Shown piece by piece: positions 60,339 through 64,000 of a stretch of DNA of 64,000 bases. The position numbers and the translations under genes were made by a program. The stretch spans positions 4,541,471-4,605,470 of the forward strand of contig NZ_BDFO01000001.1 in assembly GCF_001748245.1 (NCBI RefSeq), read 5' to 3'. Position 1 is the stretch's first letter, and each line of letters starts with the position of its first letter. This DNA is from Oligoflexus tunisiensis (GTDB lineage Bacteria > Bdellovibrionota_B > Oligoflexia > Oligoflexales > Oligoflexaceae). Below the pieces are notes generated by a model that ran no database searches, had not been told where the DNA came from, and saw nothing but the letters and a program-made list of their open reading frames with translations.

Positions 60339-61529
60339 ATGCAGACCGCGTTTGATCTCGTCATCTACGGCGCTACTGGCTTCACGGGCCGTCTTGCCTC
60401 TCAGTATCTCACCCGTGCCGGCGGTGCCGAAGGATTGCGCGTAGCGATAGCCGGACGAAGCCAGGCGAAGCTCGAGGCGGTGCAAACATCCTGCGACCGT
60501 AAACCCGAGATCCTTATTGCTGATTCCACCCGCCCGGAAAGCCTCGACGCGATGGTCCAACAAACCAAAGCTGTGCTCACCTTTGCAGGACCCTTTGCCA
60601 TTCACGGCGAGCCTGTCGTCGCCGCCTGTGCGAAGTGGGGGCGTGACTATCTCGACATCACCGGTGAAACACCGTTCATTCGCAAGATGATCGAGCGCTA
60701 TCAGGCGGAAGCGGAAAAAACCGGCGCCCGCCTGATTCCTTTCAGCGGTTTTGACTCCATCCCGGCAGACCTGACTGTATACCTGGCACTGGCTGCCGCC
60801 CGCAGCCGCGGCTTTCTTGTCGACGAACTCAGCCTCTACTATCAAATTCGGGGCGGTCTGAATGGGGGCACGCTCGCCTCGGCGTTGAACATTGCCGAGC
60901 ACAGCAATGGCCGTGAACTCTTTGATCCGAACATTTTGATTCCGGATCCCAACTGGCCACGCGGACCGAAACCGGATCTCAAACCCCGCTATGAACCGGT
61001 GCTGGAACGCTGGACCGCTCCTTTCTTCATGGGCCCGATCAACAAGGCCGTCGTGCGCCGCTCGTCCTGGCTCCGCGCCGCGCAAGGCAAGCCCGATCAT
61101 CCCTTCCAATATGAAGAACGCCTGCTCGTCGGACGCAACCTGGGCGTGGTGCAGGCTGGTCTTACCACCGGGGCTTTGGCCGGCTTCGGCCTGATGACCG
61201 GCAACAGTATCGGTCGTAACATTCTGCGGCGCTTCGGCCCCAAACCAGGCGAAGGCCCATCAGAAGAGGTTCGTCGCAATGGTTTTTTCCGCGGGCAACT
61301 TGTCGGCCGCAGCCAGGGCCTTTGCAAACTGATCGTGCGTATGGAACGGGAAGGCGATCCCGGCAACGAGGTGACCGTGGCTCTGGCCTGTGAAACCGCG
61401 CGGCTGGCGGCGGAAAACGCCTTTGCCGCCAATGTCAAAGGCTTCATCACGCCGACGGTGGCTTTTGGCGATCAATTGACCAAACGCCTTGAACAGGCCG
61501 GATTCCGGTTTCGCACCGAATTCGTCTGA
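60339..61529 (+). CDS. Saccharopine dehydrogenase-like reductase
   Basis: 396 residues from ATG 60339 (CGGAGG upstream). N-terminal NAD(P) motif LVIYGATGFTGRLASQYL and IAGRSQAKL; KAVLTFAGPFAIHGEPVV and YLDITGETPF are typical of saccharopine-dehydrogenase-like proteins including mycobacterial trans-acting enoyl reductases. The mid-to-C-terminal region is a catalytic/substrate domain with two short hydrophobic segments. It begins a four-gene run with acyl-CoA dehydrogenases, so a fatty acyl or polyketide reductase role is more likely than lysine metabolism. Confidence 0.85.
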   Translation: MQTAFDLVIYGATGFTGRLASQYLTRAGGAEGLRVAIAGRSQAKLEAVQTSCDRKPEILIADSTRPESLDAMVQQTKAVLTFAGPFAIHGEPVVAACAKWGRDYLDITGETPFIRKMIERYQAEAEKTGARLIPFSGFDSIPADLTVYLALAAARSRGFLVDELSLYYQIRGGLNGGTLASALNIAEHSNGRELFDPNILIPDPNWPRGPKPDLKPRYEPVLERWTAPFFMGPINKAVVRRSSWLRAAQGKPDHPFQYEERLLVGRNLGVVQAGLTTGALAGFGLMTGNSIGRNILRRFGPKPGEGPSEEVRRNGFFRGQLVGRSQGLCKLIVRMEREGDPGNEVTVALACETARLAAENAFAANVKGFITPTVAFGDQLTKRLEQAGFRFRTEFV

Positions 61530-61555
61530 AGGCAGACTCATCAACAGGGGGAACC

Positions 61556-62725
61556 ATGCTCCAGGATTTTCGCACAGAAGTGCGTCAGTGGCTTGAGGCG
61601 AATTGCCCAGCCTCCATGCGAACACCGATCGTGGAAGAGGAGGAGGTTTGGGGCGGCAGCCAGGAAAAATTCAAGAACCCGGATTCCAAAATCTGGCTTG
61701 AACGCATGGCAGCCAAAGGCTGGACCGCACCCGAGTGGCCCAAGGCCTATGGCGGCGGCGGACTGAGTCCGCAGGAAGCTATGGTCCTGAAAGAGGAAAT
61801 GAACAAACTCGGCTGCCGACCGGCGCTTTTGAGTTTCGGCATCTGGATGCTGGGCCCTGTTCTTTTGCAGTATGGAACGGAAGAACAGAAAAAACGTCAC
61901 CTGCCGAAAATCGCCCGGGGTGAGATCCGCTGGTGCCAGGGCTATAGCGAGCCGGCGGCCGGATCCGACCTCGCGAGTCTCGGGACCCGTGCGGAAGCGG
62001 TCGGTGATCAGTTTGTGATCAATGGCTCCAAAGTCTGGACCTCCTATGCGGATGCCTCCGACTGGATCTTCTGCCTCGTGCGCACCGATTTCAATGTTTC
62101 CAAGCAACAGGGCATCAGCTTCATGCTGATCGACATGCATCAACCCGGCGTCAAAGTCGAACCCATTCGTCTCATCAGCGGCGCCTCGCCTTTCTGTGAG
62201 GTCTTTTTCAAGGATGTGAAAACGTCCAAGGACAATCTGATCGGTCCTTTGAACGGCGGCTGGCAAATCGCCAAGGCCCTGCTCACGCACGAGCGTCAGG
62301 CCATCAGCGAGATCAATAAAAAACCGAGTGAACTGCCGCTCGACATCATCGCCAAACAGAAACTGGCCACCCGCGATGGCCGAATCGCCGATGAACATTA
62401 CCGCCAGCGTCTGGCCGCGTGGCACATGGACAACACCGCCTTTGAACTGACGCTCGAACGCGAAACGTCCCTGCAAAAGGCGGGACACTCGCCCGGCCCG
62501 GCTTCGTCGATGTTCAAACTCTATGGCACCGAACTCAACAAACGCAAGTATGAGCTGATGATGGAAGCGATCGGCTTTCAGAGTCTGGTTTGGGAAGGAA
62601 CCGATGAGGCCAGGGAACGTCAGGCTGTTCGCGACTGGCTGCGTTCGAAAGGCAATTCCATCGAAGGGGGCACCAGCGAAATTCAGCTGAATGTCATTGC
62701 CAAACGCGTGCTGGGCTTACCCTGA
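61556..62725 (+). CDS. Acyl-CoA dehydrogenase, larger subunit type
   Basis: 389 residues, AGGGGGAA before ATG 61556. N-terminal helices, FAD-binding middle (CQGYSEPAAGSDLASLGTRA, VINGSKVWTSYADASDWIF), and C-terminal FEL...LYGTELNKRKYELMME. The end reads IEGGTSEIQLNVIAKRVLG: where MCAD-type enzymes have YEGT with the catalytic Glu, this one has EGGT, as in FadE-type enzymes whose base lies elsewhere. It is 26 bases after the reductase gene and 12 bases before a second, unlike acyl-CoA dehydrogenase, suggesting a heteromeric enzyme. Confidence 0.9.
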   Translation: MLQDFRTEVRQWLEANCPASMRTPIVEEEEVWGGSQEKFKNPDSKIWLERMAAKGWTAPEWPKAYGGGGLSPQEAMVLKEEMNKLGCRPALLSFGIWMLGPVLLQYGTEEQKKRHLPKIARGEIRWCQGYSEPAAGSDLASLGTRAEAVGDQFVINGSKVWTSYADASDWIFCLVRTDFNVSKQQGISFMLIDMHQPGVKVEPIRLISGASPFCEVFFKDVKTSKDNLIGPLNGGWQIAKALLTHERQAISEINKKPSELPLDIIAKQKLATRDGRIADEHYRQRLAAWHMDNTAFELTLERETSLQKAGHSPGPASSMFKLYGTELNKRKYELMMEAIGFQSLVWEGTDEARERQAVRDWLRSKGNSIEGGTSEIQLNVIAKRVLGLP

Positions 62726-62737
62726 AGGAGAGAAGAC

Positions 62738-63856
62738 ATGATGAACTGGGATATGACCGACGAGGAAAAGCTGCTCAAGGTTTCGGCTGCCAATTATTTC
62801 CGTGAAAAAATGCCGATCAACCATCTGCGCCGCGTGCGCGATACCAACGATCCTATGGGTTTCCCGCGGGAAGCCTGGAAGGAGATGGCCGAACTGGGCT
62901 GGACCGGTATTCTGATCGATGAAGCGCACGGCGGTTTGAATTTCGGCTTCCGTGGTCTGGGTTTGATTCTGGAGGCCGCCGGCCGACACCTGGCGGCCAC
63001 GCCTTTGCTTTCCACGGTAGCCGGCGCCAGCCGTCTTGTGCAAAGACTCGGAAGTTCCGATCAGAAGGAATCCCTTCTGCCCGCCATCGCCTCCGGTGAC
63101 AGCATCCTGGCCCTGGCGCATGATGAAAGCACACAGCACAGTCGGCAGATCGGCACGACCGCAACCACCAAGGGCTCCAGCTTTATTCTGGACGGCCGCA
63201 AATCCGTGGTCCTGGATGCTGCGCTGGCCGATCAGATTCTGGTGCTGGCCCGCACCGACAAGGGCCTCGGTTGGTTCCTGCTGCCGCAGAATGCCAAGGG
63301 TCTCGCTTGGGAACATTTCCGTTTGATCGATGGTCGTCCTGCAGCGCATCTTACCCTGCAGCAGGTGGAAGTTCCTGCGAGCGCCCGCATCGGCAGCGGC
63401 GATGCCATGGCTTCCTACGAGGACGTCTGCAATGCGGGAGCGGTCAGCCTCGCGGCGGAAATGCTCGGAGCGGCCAGCGCCGCCTTTGAAATGACGCTCG
63501 CCTATCTCAAGGAACGCAAACAGTTTGGGGTGCCTATTGGTTCCTTCCAGGCTTTGCAGCATCGCATGGCCAATCTTTACTGCGAGCTGGAGGTTTCCCG
63601 CTCAGTGGTGCAACGTGCTCTCGCTGCGCTGGATGAAAATCATCCTCAGGCCACGATGTTCGCGAGCCTCGCCAAGGGCAAACTCAACGAAGTTTTCCAT
63701 GCCGTCGCCACCGAATCCATTCAGCTGCATGGTGGCATCGGCATGACCGATGAACACAATATAGGCTTTTTCCTGAAGCGCAGTCGTATCAACTCCGAAC
63801 TCTTTGGCAGCGCCAGCTTCCATCGGGATCGCTATGCCCGCGCCGGAGAGTTTTAG
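62738..63856 (+). CDS. Acyl-CoA dehydrogenase, second (small/non-catalytic?) subunit type
   Basis: 372 residues (GAAGGAGAG before ATG 62738). Fold features are present (MAELGWTGILIDEAHGGL, ERKQFGVPIGSFQALQHRMA, SIQLHGGIGMTDEHN), but the C-terminal EGT catalytic segment is replaced by LFGSASFHRDRYA, and the FAD-binding middle is short (ALAHDEST in place of SEP-GSD). This suggests a partner subunit with little catalysis of its own, paired with the preceding gene as in alpha2beta2 FadE pairs of actinobacterial steroid side-chain degradation. Confidence 0.85.
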   Translation: MMNWDMTDEEKLLKVSAANYFREKMPINHLRRVRDTNDPMGFPREAWKEMAELGWTGILIDEAHGGLNFGFRGLGLILEAAGRHLAATPLLSTVAGASRLVQRLGSSDQKESLLPAIASGDSILALAHDESTQHSRQIGTTATTKGSSFILDGRKSVVLDAALADQILVLARTDKGLGWFLLPQNAKGLAWEHFRLIDGRPAAHLTLQQVEVPASARIGSGDAMASYEDVCNAGAVSLAAEMLGAASAAFEMTLAYLKERKQFGVPIGSFQALQHRMANLYCELEVSRSVVQRALAALDENHPQATMFASLAKGKLNEVFHAVATESIQLHGGIGMTDEHNIGFFLKRSRINSELFGSASFHRDRYARAGEF

Positions 63857-63873
63857 AGCGGAAAGGAGAGCAG

Positions 63874-64000
63874 ATGATGAACGAATCCAAAATTCTGGTC
63901 GAACGTCATGGTTCCATTCTGTCCATCGGCATCAATCGTCCGGCCAAGCGCAATGCGATTGATGTTGAAATGTTTTTTGAGATCGCCACGGCCTATGGAG
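63874..64000 (+). CDS. Enoyl-CoA hydratase/isomerase (crotonase) family, 3' truncated by window
   Basis: Starts at ATG 63874 with AAAGGAG upstream, 17 bases after the previous stop. The visible 42 residues include ILVERHGSILSIGINRP and AKRNAIDVEMF, the N-terminal signature of crotonase-fold proteins (xxxNRPxxxNA). It hydrates or isomerises enoyl-CoA; it completes a beta-oxidation-like set with the two dehydrogenases. The rest lies outside the window. Confidence 0.85.
   Translation, partial: MMNESKILVERHGSILSIGINRPAKRNAIDVEMFFEIATAYG

Noticed and set aside
1..64000. CRISPR array, tRNA or rRNA genes
   Set aside because: No regularly spaced 25-40-base repeats with unique spacers (the 38-bp array at 59163 has no spacers), and no cloverleaf or rRNA-like stretch was recognised.

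Overview
The window is a 64 kb stretch of a GC-rich Gram-negative chromosome. About a dozen lipoproteins with clear lipobox signals, several beta-barrel outer-membrane proteins, a TonB-dependent receptor, 7TM-DISM receptors fused to signalling domains, and a DUF1501-type Tat-exported protein suggest a large-genome, environmental, Bdellovibrionota/Oligoflexia- or delta-proteobacteria-like bacterium. That placement is inference: there is no rRNA, tRNA or other phylogenetic marker here. I saw no CRISPR array, prophage or complete defence island.

Layout. 1-2.6 kb: end of a DUF1588/DUF1585-like surface protein, a lipoprotein and a Tat-secreted DUF1501 protein. 2.6-6.7 kb: expansin/RlpA-like lipoprotein, S41 protease, MarR-GNAT fusion, small membrane protein, ECF sigma factor. 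6.8-15.9 kb: 7TM-DISM/CheA-like kinase, methyltransferase behind a possible Shine-Dalgarno-sequestering hairpin, giant propeller lipoprotein, metzincin-DUF4189 lipoprotein, START protein. 16.1-23.9 kb: an accessory segment bounded by two ~50-bp direct repeats, holding a frameshifted gene, an outer-membrane protein, an IS3-family element, a triple-repeat secreted protein, a polysaccharide deacetylase, a SLATT-type membrane protein and a chitobiase/Kelch lipoprotein. 24.1-30.3 kb: a four-lipoprotein operon including a haem c protein, and a zinc alcohol dehydrogenase with a membrane partner. 30.5-37.6 kb: a possible cyclic-nucleotide module (cNMP-binding coiled-coil protein, TMTC-like TPR membrane protein, 7TM-DISM cyclase, translationally coupled divergent cyclase). 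37.6-50.7 kb: RtcB ligase, envelope proteins, CNNM/CorC-type transporter, AI-2E family permease, NhaA antiporter, CBS-histidine kinase-receiver hybrid, ROK repressor, PA14-like lipoprotein, DoxX-like and DTW proteins. 50.8-60.1 kb: diguanylate cyclase, HDAC-like amidohydrolase, MIO-type ammonia-lyase, lipoprotein, TonB receptor with a small secreted partner, trypsin-like protease. 60.3-64 kb: an acyl-CoA operon (saccharopine-dehydrogenase-like reductase, two unlike acyl-CoA dehydrogenases, start of a crotonase) running off the end.

The main theme is envelope biology and signalling: secreted or anchored surface proteins alternate with membrane receptors that feed phosphorelay, cyclic nucleotide and c-di-GMP outputs. 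The most promising candidates for something undescribed are the four-lipoprotein haem operon, the clustered cyclic-nucleotide genes, the SLATT/Kelch/deacetylase run inside the repeat-bounded segment, and the 7TM-DISM kinase beside an ECF sigma factor. All functions are read from sequence motifs by eye, without database searches.
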